Assembly (NCBI GenBank): GCA_036260805.1
Contig: DATALZ010000084.1
Span: 1-64,000, forward strand
DNA from: Thermocaproicibacter sp036260805
GTDB taxonomy: Bacteria; Bacillota; Clostridia; Oscillospirales; Acutalibacteraceae
Reading direction: 5' to 3'
Length of the DNA: 64,000 bases
The translations under genes were made by a program, and so were the position numbers. This document shows, one piece after another, positions 1-7,434 of the stretch. The notes beneath the pieces were generated by a model, which was given only the letters and a program-made list of their open reading frames with translations, made no database searches and was not told where the DNA came from. How positions within the stretch are numbered: the stretch's first letter is position 1; every line of letters starts with the position of its first letter.

Positions 1-75
1 CACGATAAATTCGGACTGTTCTTCCAGCAGCCGGTAAAAATCAACTTTTTCTCCGAATATTTTAGATAATTTCAT
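1..75 (-). CDS. Pit accessory protein, DUF47/PhoU-like (5' fragment)
   Basis: Only the first 25 codons lie in the window; the gene runs off the left edge. The start is the ATG at 75, nine bases after the transporter stop, with GGTGAG just upstream. The visible N-terminus (MKLSKIFGEKVDFYRLLEEQ) resembles the opening of DUF47 proteins, helical PhoU-like partners of Pit phosphate transporters. The call rests on this short stretch and on the position directly behind a Pit transporter, which is the usual arrangement. Confidence 0.7.
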   Translation of the reverse strand, partial: MKLSKIFGEKVDFYRLLEEQSEFIV

Positions 76-84
76 TTTCTCACC

Positions 85-1089
85 TTACAAGCGGCTTAAA
101 ATCAGATAAAAAAAAGACGACAAGGCAAATGCCGCCGGTATTGTAACAGCCCATGCAGTAAGCATGCTTTTTGCATACTCCCAGCCTACGGCATTCGGGC
201 GATCGGCAGCACCAACACCCATAATCGCCGAATTTACAATTTGTGTCCCGCTGATTGGAAATCCAAGCAGCGAAGCTGATACGATTACCGATGCGGCCGA
301 TACCTGAGAGCACATGGAATGAAGCGGCCGGACTCCGTATATTCTTGTCCCGACGCTGCGTATCATCTTCAGACCGCCCAGGACCAGACCGGACGATAAC
401 GCCAGCGCGGCAAAAAGGATTGTGCTTTCCTTCGTCTGGAGACTCTTTTCACCTGCGCCAAGAGCCAGCAACGCCAGTACACCGATGCCTTTTTGCGCAT
501 CATTGGAACCCTGAAATGCGTTTATCAGTACACACGTTAAAATCTGAGTTCCTTTTAGGGTTCTTCCGGCGCGAACAGAATGCCTTGAAAAGAACCATCT
601 GCAGAGCCTGAAAAACAGGATACCGATCACATACCCGATTATCGGAGAAGTAAAGAGCGGAACCAGAACACTGAGAATCAGACCGCGGCCGTTCACGGCT
701 CCTGCCCCAAAAAGGATGAGGAAAGGCCCGAGAAGTCCGCCAACCAGGGCATGGGACGAACTGGAAGGAATGGCGAAAATCCAGGTGATAACGTTCCATA
801 CGACGGCACCAAGGATTGCGGCGAGTACCGCCAGCGGGATTTTCTCCCGATAGTGGCCGACCAGTTCAAGGTTCAAAAGCCCGTTTATTGTGCCGTACGC
901 AACCTTTGTGCCCAGAAAAACTGTACCGAAAAATTGGGATAGAAACGCAAGAACAAAAATCATATGCACATTCAGGGAACGCGACGTAATTATGGTGGCA
1001 ATCAGATTTCCCTCATCATGGAAGCCTGTTATGAATATAAACGCAAAAATCAAAACGACGGAAAGAGCTGTGACTGTTATGATTATCAT
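85..1089 (-). CDS. Inorganic phosphate transporter, PiT family
   Basis: Integral membrane low-affinity phosphate transporter of about 334 residues, the usual size for bacterial Pit proteins. The N-terminus carries the family signature in the form ITGFHDEGNLIATII. An internal SSSSHALVGGLLG corresponds to the conserved PTSTSHA motif, and the second half repeats the fold with FQGSNDAQKGIG and GFPISGTQIVNSAIMGVG. About ten hydrophobic segments are visible. The open frame extends upstream to a TTG at 1140, but the extra residues are polar and unlike the family. The ATG at 1089 is preferred, although its AAAGG sits very close. The DUF47 gene follows 9 bp downstream, so the two are almost certainly co-transcribed. 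Confidence 0.88.
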   Translation of the reverse strand: MIIITVTALSVVLIFAFIFITGFHDEGNLIATIITSRSLNVHMIFVLAFLSQFFGTVFLGTKVAYGTINGLLNLELVGHYREKIPLAVLAAILGAVVWNVITWIFAIPSSSSHALVGGLLGPFLILFGAGAVNGRGLILSVLVPLFTSPIIGYVIGILFFRLCRWFFSRHSVRAGRTLKGTQILTCVLINAFQGSNDAQKGIGVLALLALGAGEKSLQTKESTILFAALALSSGLVLGGLKMIRSVGTRIYGVRPLHSMCSQVSAASVIVSASLLGFPISGTQIVNSAIMGVGAADRPNAVGWEYAKSMLTAWAVTIPAAFALSSFFYLILSRL

Positions 1090-1207
1090 CCTTTCGGCCT
1101 GCTTCCACCAAGCATAGCCGGTGTGTCTGCATGCTTCCAACTAAAAAATGCTGATGGTTCAAGGTACTCTGGTACTTTTTATTTTCAGTCTTTTATTCAG
1201 CGGCTTT

Positions 1208-2317
1208 TTAACACATCCTTGAAATCTGATAAAGTCTTGGATAGACATATTCAAAGAAATGATAATAAGCGCTGCAGTAATAATTTTTTCCAAGTGTCCT
1301 TCCACGCAACTGTTCGCGGTCACGTCGGCATCCACCGCAGCAAAGATTTTTCCATTTACAGCTTAAGCAATCAGAGTTCATCGCCTCACTCGCTTTTATA
1401 AACTGTAATTCGCTGCGTTTTTTTTCAATATTTTCAAAACTGTTGGTTACGAAATTACCCAATTTCCATTGATCCAACACATAGAAATCACATGGATATA
1501 CGCTTCCGTCCGCTTCTATTACATATTGGCGGCCACATATTCCACTCATACCACAGGCTTCCGGCCAATAGCCACGCATCATCAGAAGCAGATTATCAAA
1601 ATACCGAATAGAAATTCTTTTTCCACTGATAAAATCCTCATACCATAAGTCAAACAACGTTTTCAGACACTGCTCATATATATCGGCCGTCAAAGAAAAG
1701 GAATGGTTTCCCCTTTCTTCGCCGATCGGATCAAAGCAGGGAATATACTGTTGGTATTTCAGTCCATTACGGTCATAAAATCCATAAATTTTTCTTATCT
1801 TTTTACCGACTGCGGCAGTAATAACGGTAAGGACATTAATTTCCACTTTATATTTATTTAAGAGCCGGATTGAATGCATGACCCGTGAATAAGTACCACT
1901 ACCCGCATTATCAATCCTGTTCAAATTGTGAATCTCTTTAGGACCGTCCAAAGAGATTCCGACTAGGAAATGATTTTCTGCAAAGAACTTAGCCCAACTA
2001 TCATCAATTAAACACCCATTGGTTTGAATTGAATTGTGAACAGTGACGTTATTGATGTTCCATTTTTTCTCTAATTCGACTATACGTCTATAAAAGTCAA
2101 GCCCGGCGAGAGTTGGCTCGCCTCCTTGAAAAACGACCGTACAGCTTTCTTCGGCATAAGCGAGGACACGCTTTATAACGGCTTCCTGCACATCGGGTGT
2201 CATCAGACCATATGAGAATTTCTCACGATTTTCAGCTTCATCTTTATAAAAGCAATATTTGCAGTTTAAATTGCACAACCCGCTGGCAGGTTTCAGCATC
2301 ACTGTGACAGAGGGCAT
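1208..2317 (-). CDS. Anaerobic sulfatase-maturating enzyme (radical SAM/SPASM)
   Basis: Radical SAM enzyme of 369 residues that oxidises the active-site Cys (or Ser) of sulfatases to formylglycine without oxygen. The SAM cluster motif CNLNCKYC begins at residue 15. The C-terminal SPASM region has CGRQYVIEADGSVYPCDFYV and a Cys-rich CLSCKWKNLCCGGC, both typical of anSME. Length fits the family (about 370). The start at 2317 has AAGGTGA at good spacing. The partner is clear: a Cys-type sulfatase is encoded 6.4 kb away at 8712. It lies downstream of the PHP and transporter genes on the same strand, and is likely the last gene of that transcription unit. Confidence 0.92.
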   Translation of the reverse strand: MPSVTVMLKPASGLCNLNCKYCFYKDEAENREKFSYGLMTPDVQEAVIKRVLAYAEESCTVVFQGGEPTLAGLDFYRRIVELEKKWNINNVTVHNSIQTNGCLIDDSWAKFFAENHFLVGISLDGPKEIHNLNRIDNAGSGTYSRVMHSIRLLNKYKVEINVLTVITAAVGKKIRKIYGFYDRNGLKYQQYIPCFDPIGEERGNHSFSLTADIYEQCLKTLFDLWYEDFISGKRISIRYFDNLLLMMRGYWPEACGMSGICGRQYVIEADGSVYPCDFYVLDQWKLGNFVTNSFENIEKKRSELQFIKASEAMNSDCLSCKWKNLCCGGCRRDREQLRGRTLGKNYYCSAYYHFFEYVYPRLYQISRMC

Positions 2318-2392
2318 TGAATCACCTTGATTTTTCTGATGCAGTAATATTTCCGAATTTCATAGGATCACTCCATCAGCCAGTTTTTCTGT

Positions 2393-3103
2393 TTATGCCT
2401 GCCTATGCTCCGATATCCACCGATCCAAACGATCCAGGTTTTTATTGATAATCAGTTCGTCCGGGAAACCGATTGAATCAAGCATATCTATGGCATCTCC
2501 AACGTCACAAAGCGTATAAATATTGTGTGCGTCGGAGTCGACGACAACAGGAACCCCGTACTTCATGCAGCACTGTGCAAGTTCTTTGCAGCTTGGCAGC
2601 AGTGCCTGATTTTTATTGATTTCCACAAGGATGCCCTTTTGCTTAAAAACCGGCAGGACTTTTTGATGATCGTAACAGTAATCGCCCGCGCTGTGGCCAA
2701 TCACCTTAATATACGGATTCTCGGCAAGTTTTAAGTACGCATCCGTATGCTGCTCAAATGTGCCGTGTGGGCAGACTTCCTCATGGAACGATGCGATGAC
2801 CCATTCCAGACTTTTCAAAACGCTCTCCGGGATATCGGTGTTGCCGTTAAAGTCAATAATATTCGCTTCAACACCTTTATAGACTCTGACTCCTTCCATA
2901 TAATCGGGCAGCGTATGTAACCCTTCAAAATGGCAGAGAAGAGGAGCATCCTGCATGGCGGGGCCATGGTCGGTCACAGCAAATGCCTTCAGGCCGATTT
3001 TGTTGGCCTGTGCAATCATTTCATCAAGTGTATGATAGGCATGTACACTTACCAGCGTATGGCAGTGCATATCTGCCGCAATATAATTATTTTTTGCAAT
3101 CAT
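2393..3103 (-). CDS. PHP-domain phosphoesterase (YcdX-like)
   Basis: Metal-dependent hydrolase of 236 residues with PHP-domain signatures: ADMHCHTLVS near the N-terminus, AVTDHGP around residue 43, GVEANI, VIASFHE, VIGHSAGD and a terminal VDSDAH. These match the YcdX-type phosphatases, which bind a trinuclear metal site. The start at 3103 has AAGGAAG at proper spacing. The natural substrate is unknown; inside a sugar-uptake locus it may dephosphorylate a sugar phosphate. The neighbours are the anSME downstream and a decayed fragment plus the ABC permease upstream. Confidence 0.82.
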   Translation of the reverse strand: MIAKNNYIAADMHCHTLVSVHAYHTLDEMIAQANKIGLKAFAVTDHGPAMQDAPLLCHFEGLHTLPDYMEGVRVYKGVEANIIDFNGNTDIPESVLKSLEWVIASFHEEVCPHGTFEQHTDAYLKLAENPYIKVIGHSAGDYCYDHQKVLPVFKQKGILVEINKNQALLPSCKELAQCCMKYGVPVVVDSDAHNIYTLCDVGDAIDMLDSIGFPDELIINKNLDRLDRWISEHRQA

Positions 3104-3124
3104 AAGTAGAAACTTCCTTAAGAC

Positions 3125-3337
3125 CTAATATTTATTAAATAAGTTCAATGACATTTTCCGATAGACTTTATCTTTCTGATATCCTAAATATCCTTTTAAC
3201 AGAGATTGGTACAACTCTCTGAACATTACTGTACCACCCTTGCCAGAGGTGCCATTGATGAGTGTGTCCATCGCACGAATTAAGTTTTGATCGTTATTGT
3301 AAAACTGCATCAGGTCGTAACTTTCGCTGATTTGATT
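3125..3337 (-). pseudogene. Decayed C-terminal fragment, possibly a glycogen/maltodextrin phosphorylase
   Basis: An open frame of about 70 codons follows an in-frame TGA (3338-3340), without a convincing start or ribosome site at the frame's beginning. Its peptide includes FYNNDQNLIRAMDTLINGT and GGTVMFRELYQSLLKG. From memory this resembles the region about 60-80 residues before the C-terminus of GT35 glycogen phosphorylases (G..MF.E.Y.SLL). The normal end of such enzymes is missing. It sits between the transporter and the PHP gene, where a catabolic enzyme would be expected. The family assignment is uncertain; remnant status is more secure than identity. Confidence 0.35.
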
Positions 3338-3352
3338 TCATTTCTCCACAAA

Positions 3353-4204
3353 CTACCCTTTCACAGCTCCCGCTACAACACCTTCAATAATATAGCGCTG
3401 GCAAAACGAGTAAAAAATTATGATAGGGATAATTGCCAGTACCAACATGGCCATCATTGCACCCATATCAATCGACCCATAGCCGCCCTGCAAATACTGA
3501 ATGGCAATCGGGATGGTTCTGAAAGTGGAACCTATCAGAATAACGGGTAACAGATAATCGTTCCAAATCCACATAGTGTTGAGGATAGCGACTGTAATAA
3601 CAATCGGTTTAAGAATCGGAAAGATAACCCTAAAAAATATCTGACCCGGATTGCATCCGTCAATCATGGCGGCTTCCTCTATTTCTATAGGAATCGACTT
3701 AATAAATCCGCAATAGAGGAATGTAGAAAGCCCGGCGCCAAAGCCGAGATAAATAAAGATGAGCCCAACCGGATTATCGAGATGCAGCATATTGGCAATC
3801 TTCGACATGGTGAACATAACCATTTGAAACGGTACGATCATAGAAAATACAAAGCTCAGATAAATCGCGGTGGAAACTTTGGACTTTACCCTCGTAATAT
3901 ACCATGCTGTCATTGCGGTGAATAACACAATAACAACGACGGATCCTACGGTAATAAAGAGTGAATAACCTAATGCGCTAAAAAAGTCAATTTTCTGAAT
4001 TCCGTTTTGATAATTTGACACCCCGGCGAATGTTTTTGCATCCGGTAATAAGAAAGGCGCATCACTGATGTATAAGCGGCCTTTAAAAGAATTCATTAAA
4101 ACAGCCAAAATAGGCAGCATGAACAGGATACATATAACTGACAGCGCAATAAACATCATGCCGGCAAGGAGTTTGGAATGCTTTTTTACTGAAACTTTCT
4201 CCAT
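3353..4204 (-). CDS. Sugar ABC transporter permease, MalG-like (CUT1)
   Basis: Inner-membrane permease of 283 residues with about six transmembrane segments. It has the EAA loop that docks the ATPase (EEAAMIDGCNPGQIFFRVIFP), typical of MalG/LacG subunits of CUT1 importers. The start ATG shares one base with the TGA of the upstream permease, so the two are translationally coupled. No ATPase gene occurs in the locus. CUT1 systems of Firmicutes often use a shared MsmX-type ATPase encoded elsewhere, and I infer that here. Confidence 0.92.
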   Translation of the reverse strand: MEKVSVKKHSKLLAGMMFIALSVICILFMLPILAVLMNSFKGRLYISDAPFLLPDAKTFAGVSNYQNGIQKIDFFSALGYSLFITVGSVVVIVLFTAMTAWYITRVKSKVSTAIYLSFVFSMIVPFQMVMFTMSKIANMLHLDNPVGLIFIYLGFGAGLSTFLYCGFIKSIPIEIEEAAMIDGCNPGQIFFRVIFPILKPIVITVAILNTMWIWNDYLLPVILIGSTFRTIPIAIQYLQGGYGSIDMGAMMAMLVLAIIPIIIFYSFCQRYIIEGVVAGAVKG

Positions 4205-5046
4205 CAGTTATCAATCTCCTTTCTTCTGGTCAAATAAAGCTGTGTAAGCGCAATCACGGCAACAATTATTGAAAACAGAACTGCTTTAGCCTGACCGACA
4301 CCTTCCCAGCCGTTCCGGCCATAAAAGGTATTATAAATATCCAAGGCAAGCATCGCCGTCTTCTTTGCCGGCGCGCCCGCTGTCAAAGCAAGGTTCTGGT
4401 CAAACAGCTTGTATGCATGAGTCAACGTTAAAAACAAACAGATGGTAATAGCCGGCCGGATCAGCGGCATTGTAATATATCTCACGACTTGGAGTGGTGA
4501 CGCACCATCAACTTTGGCAGCGTCCAATAGTTCACTCGGAACGTTCTGCACCCCTGCTATATAAATCACCATCATATATCCGATTAACTGCCAGTTCATT
4601 AAGATTACAAGGCCCCAAAAGCCATATACAGCATTCTCGGTCAATGTGGAACCGAATGTATTTAAAATACCGTTTAAAATCAGCTGCCATATATATCCAA
4701 GTACAATACCGCCGATCAGATTAGGCATAAAAACTATTGTACGAACGGTATTGGTGCCTTTTTTTCCTCTGGTAAGCAACAGCGCCATTAGAAATGCAAT
4801 CAAATTTATTGTTATAACGGCCACAACAGCAAACGCCGTCGTAAAACCGAGAGCATTTAAAAAATCCTTGTCAGAAAATGCTCTCATATAATTTCGTATA
4901 CCGACCCATTTGGCGTCCAATACGGTCGTAAATTTGCAAAATGACAGTAATATTCCACAAATAAACGGCACAACAAACGCCGTTAAAAAGGCTAGCACCG
5001 TCGGCAAAGCAAATAATGCAAAATATTTTTTCAGGTGTTTTTCCAT
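4204..5046 (-). CDS. Sugar ABC transporter permease, MalF-like (CUT1)
   Basis: Inner-membrane permease of about 280 residues with six predicted membrane segments and an EAA loop (LLDAAKVDGASPLQVVRYIT). It pairs with the MalG-like subunit, with which it overlaps by one base. The frame opens at a GTG at 5073, but the ATG at 5046 has a GGGAGAGG ribosome site four bases upstream, so it is chosen. It lies about 400 bp downstream of the binding-protein gene; the gap holds a 16-bp stem-loop and a MITE-like element. Confidence 0.92.
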   Translation of the reverse strand: MEKHLKKYFALFALPTVLAFLTAFVVPFICGILLSFCKFTTVLDAKWVGIRNYMRAFSDKDFLNALGFTTAFAVVAVITINLIAFLMALLLTRGKKGTNTVRTIVFMPNLIGGIVLGYIWQLILNGILNTFGSTLTENAVYGFWGLVILMNWQLIGYMMVIYIAGVQNVPSELLDAAKVDGASPLQVVRYITMPLIRPAITICLFLTLTHAYKLFDQNLALTAGAPAKKTAMLALDIYNTFYGRNGWEGVGQAKAVLFSIIVAVIALTQLYLTRRKEIDN

Positions 5047-5213
5047 ATTGCCTCTCCCATCTGTTTTTATCACTCTTTTTAGGCGGAGATTATGAACTTA
5101 TCTGGCGACGATATCTGCCAACGAATAGCTGGCGTTTTTAAACAAAAGGGACCGATATGTTCACTTGTTTTATCATATCCAGGTGGAAACCCTCAGAAGT
5201 TTTATTGTAAAAT

Positions 5214-5377
5214 TAGGCTTTGTTTGATAAATAAAAAGCGACGGATTTTCGAGATAAAACTGTGCCGAGCAAGGAAAAAAGCACAGGAATACTTTCCGTA
5301 TTCCGAGTATTTTTGACGTGGAGCGGCACAATTTTAGCCGAAATAGACCAGTTCCTTGATTTTTCAAACGAGGCCTA
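5214..5377 (+). mobile_element. MITE-like element, family 1, copy A (164 bp, TA-flanked)
   Basis: Non-coding element with imperfect terminal inverted repeats: left TAGGCTTTGTTTGATAAAT, right arm read inward TAGGCCTCGTTTGAAAAAT. TA occurs at both ends. A second copy at 48289-48452 has the same length with about 13 substitutions. The interior also pairs (CTGTGCCG with CGGCACA; GGAATAC with GTATTCC), so the whole element can fold as one long hairpin. TA-flanked inverted repeats suggest mobilisation by an IS630/Tc1-type transposase, but none is in the window. Orientation is arbitrary. It splits the binding-protein gene from the permeases. Confidence 0.8.
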
Positions 5378-5395
5378 GGGAACAGTTCCAATATT

Positions 5396-5433
5396 TCAAT
5401 ACTATTCCGCGTGTATGCGCGGAATAGTATTGA
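5396..5433. other. Perfect 16-bp stem-loop between binding protein and permeases
   Basis: TCAATACTATTCCGCG and its exact complement flank a 6-base loop, 18 bp after the stop of the binding-protein gene on the - strand. There is no T-run after the hairpin, so it is unlikely to be a simple terminator. By analogy with malE-malF type operons it probably stabilises the upstream mRNA end, so that more binding protein than permease is made. Confidence 0.7.
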
Positions 5434-5450
5434 ATCAACCTAACTAAAAT

Positions 5451-6848
5451 TCATCCTTCTTGGTTGCTTTCATGCTCTGTTTTCCAAGAACTTTTAATAC
5501 CGGAAACGACCTGATCCCAGTTCTCTTTGCCCTGTGCATACTGCAGCAGCGCGGCGCCAAAATCATTTTTGAAGTTCTGGCTCGGGAAGCATTCAAAAGT
5601 CCACGGGACGTTATCAACGTCTGTTTTAGCTTCCCAGCTAAGTACATCTTTGCCCAGCGGATCTGTCGGCTTATCGGCGTCTGTGAATGTGCTGAACGGA
5701 GCAATAAATCCAAGGTCCTTAACTACATGCTTTTTGCCTGCATCGCTTGAGAACAGCCAATACAGGAAATCAAGTGAGGCCTGCTGCTTTTCTTTGGATA
5801 CTTTGCTGTTTATTGCGAAGTAGTTTTCAGTACCAATGCAGATGCCTTGTTTTTCTTCACCGCTCACGCCCGAATAAATCGGTAAGAACTTAATGTCGCC
5901 TGCTTTAACAGTATTCCCGCTGACCTTCGCAATCTGAGACCATGCCCAGTTTCCGTTCTGAACCATTGCCACCTTGCCAAGAGCAAATTCCGCCATGGAA
6001 TCGGCGACGGCTTTGCTGCCTATCAGCTTTTTGTTAGTGCAGGAGTTGTTGATATAAAGATCAAATATGTTTTTAAAATTCTCTGCATATTTAAACTGAA
6101 TATCGCTGGTATTAAGCCCTGCTTCTGCCGTATCGGTATATTTTTTATTCTCTTTAAATTCATAATAAAAAGGCAGATTAGCAAGATGCGTCTGCCATCT
6201 CCAATCCTGACCGCTGGCAAATGAGGTGGATGCAAATACACCGGAAATTCCGAGCTTGTTCTTTTTTGCTGTCATATCTTCAACGACTGACTTGAGAGTC
6301 GCAAAGTTCTTAATGTCTGCTGTGGAGGAAACGGCAGCCTTCTTATCCGGCAGAGCAAAATATTTTTTCATAATCGCATCGTTATAGATAATTCCATAGC
6401 CCTCAATTGTGTACGGAATCCCGTAAATTCCATCCCCACTTTTAATAGCGAGTTTTTTATTCATCAGGATGCTATAAAGTTTTGAACTGGACAGGTCTGC
6501 GCAGTAATCTTTCCAGCTCTGATATCCGACCGGTCCGTTAACCTGGAATATCGTTGGGGCATCCCCTTTTGCGATTTCGGATTTCAGGGTCTGCTCATAA
6601 GTACCACTTGCCGCAGTTACAACTCTAACGGTAACGCCGGTCAGGTTCTTATATTCATGCGCTATTGTATTTAATTCATCAGTATCTTCCGATTTAAAAT
6701 TCAAATAATAGATTTCTTTTGCCCCTTGCGTTGATTGGCCTGTCGTTGATCCACCCGATGAGGCAGACGTACTTTTGCAACCGGTAGCCACGCTTGCAGC
6801 CATCAGCATTGCCAGAGAAATTGCTGAAATATTTTTAAACCATTTCAT
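5451..6848 (-). CDS. Sugar-binding lipoprotein of the ABC transporter (family 1 SBP)
   Basis: Extracellular solute-binding protein of about 465 residues. The N-terminus has a positive end, a hydrophobic core and the lipobox VATGC with the lipidated Cys at residue 24, followed by a Ser/Thr/Gly-rich linker. The body has the look of CUT1 oligosaccharide-binding proteins (early YYLNFKSEDTDELN; later FALGKVAMVQNGNWAWSQIA). The ATG at 6848 is preferred over the upstream one at 6890 because AAAGGAGAAG lies eight bases before it. First gene of the transporter unit; three LacI-type operators precede it. The ligand is probably a sulfated or amino-sugar glycan fragment, inferred only from the sulfatase neighbour. 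Confidence 0.9.
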   Translation of the reverse strand: MKWFKNISAISLAMLMAASVATGCKSTSASSGGSTTGQSTQGAKEIYYLNFKSEDTDELNTIAHEYKNLTGVTVRVVTAASGTYEQTLKSEIAKGDAPTIFQVNGPVGYQSWKDYCADLSSSKLYSILMNKKLAIKSGDGIYGIPYTIEGYGIIYNDAIMKKYFALPDKKAAVSSTADIKNFATLKSVVEDMTAKKNKLGISGVFASTSFASGQDWRWQTHLANLPFYYEFKENKKYTDTAEAGLNTSDIQFKYAENFKNIFDLYINNSCTNKKLIGSKAVADSMAEFALGKVAMVQNGNWAWSQIAKVSGNTVKAGDIKFLPIYSGVSGEEKQGICIGTENYFAINSKVSKEKQQASLDFLYWLFSSDAGKKHVVKDLGFIAPFSTFTDADKPTDPLGKDVLSWEAKTDVDNVPWTFECFPSQNFKNDFGAALLQYAQGKENWDQVVSGIKSSWKTEHESNQEG

Positions 6849-6894
6849 ACAGTTATCTTCTCCTTTAATTTTAACAATTGTTTTTTTCATTAAT

Positions 6895-6908
6895 CGGAAA
6901 CGTTTCCG
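6895..6908. promoter_or_regulatory. LacI-family operator O1
   Basis: Perfect 14-bp palindrome CGGAAACGTTTCCG, 46 bp upstream of the binding-protein ATG on the - strand. It has the central CG and half-sites typical of LacI/GalR operators and matches the site in front of the neighbouring LacI-type gene. Confidence 0.85.
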
Positions 6909-7070
6909 TAAAGTTGTAAAAATAAACTACCCATATTTTTTTTTGCAGCACTTCTTAAAATACCATGCAAAAAATACTCTCTAGGAATTGACATGAATCA
7001 AGCCGGCCATACCGGGATTTGCCTTGATTCTCTTACTTACCATTTTTCACAATTGTTGTTTCTCAATCAA

Positions 7071-7086
7071 CCGGAATCGTTTCCGG
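7071..7086. promoter_or_regulatory. LacI-family operator O2
   Basis: CCGGAATCGTTTCCGG, the 16-bp operator with a single mismatch in the dyad. It sits at the same place in repeat module 2 as O1 does in module 1, 177 bp centre to centre. Confidence 0.75.
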
Positions 7087-7250
7087 TGAGGCGTAAAAAT
7101 TAATTCCCGGAATTTTCTTTTGCCAGCACTCTTATGAAAATAACAGGCAAAAACATCCCTGCGGAATTGACGCGAATAAAGCCAACCATGCCGGAGTCTC
7201 CCCTTAATTCTCCCCCCTACAATTTTTTCACAGTTGTTGTTCTTTCATAA

Positions 7251-7266
7251 CCGGAAACGTTTCCGG
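7251..7266. promoter_or_regulatory. LacI-family operator O3
   Basis: CCGGAAACGTTTCCGG, a perfect 16-bp palindrome in repeat module 3, 180 bp from O2. It is the best-matching site of the four and could be the high-affinity anchor for DNA looping. Confidence 0.85.
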
Positions 7267-7434
7267 TAAGGCGTAAAAGATAATTCCCGGAATTCTCTTT
7301 TACCCGACTTTTATAGAATATCAGGCAAAAGCATCCCTGCGGAATTGACGCGAATAAAGCCAGTCATGCCGGAACTTCCCTCAGTCATCCTCCTTATATC
7401 AGTATTATATTAATAAGCACATAATGCTATTAAC

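Larger units (their letters stand above)
6871..7385. repeat. Three tandem ~178-bp regulatory modules
   Basis: The stretch upstream of the binding-protein gene consists of three diverged direct repeats, roughly 6871-7047, 7048-7227 and 7228-7385. Each contains, in the same order, an (A)CAATTGTT-like box, a LacI-type operator (period 177 then 180 bp), TAATTCCCGGAAT-like sequence in modules 2 and 3, a second dyad with TTTTGC arms about 32 bp after the operator, GGAATTGAC, and a CCATGCCGG-like box. No convincing ORF lies in it. A consensus promoter for the - strand could not be fixed by eye. Confidence 0.85.

Noticed and set aside
5173..5391. Small frames inside the 164-bp elements (also 48260-48442) encoding similar peptides
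   Set aside because: The similarity comes from the repeated hairpin DNA, the frames cover the terminal repeats, and no ribosome site is present.
6871..7385. CRISPR array or satellite
   Set aside because: Only three units, 178-bp period, conserved throughout rather than short repeats with unique spacers. No cas genes are present.
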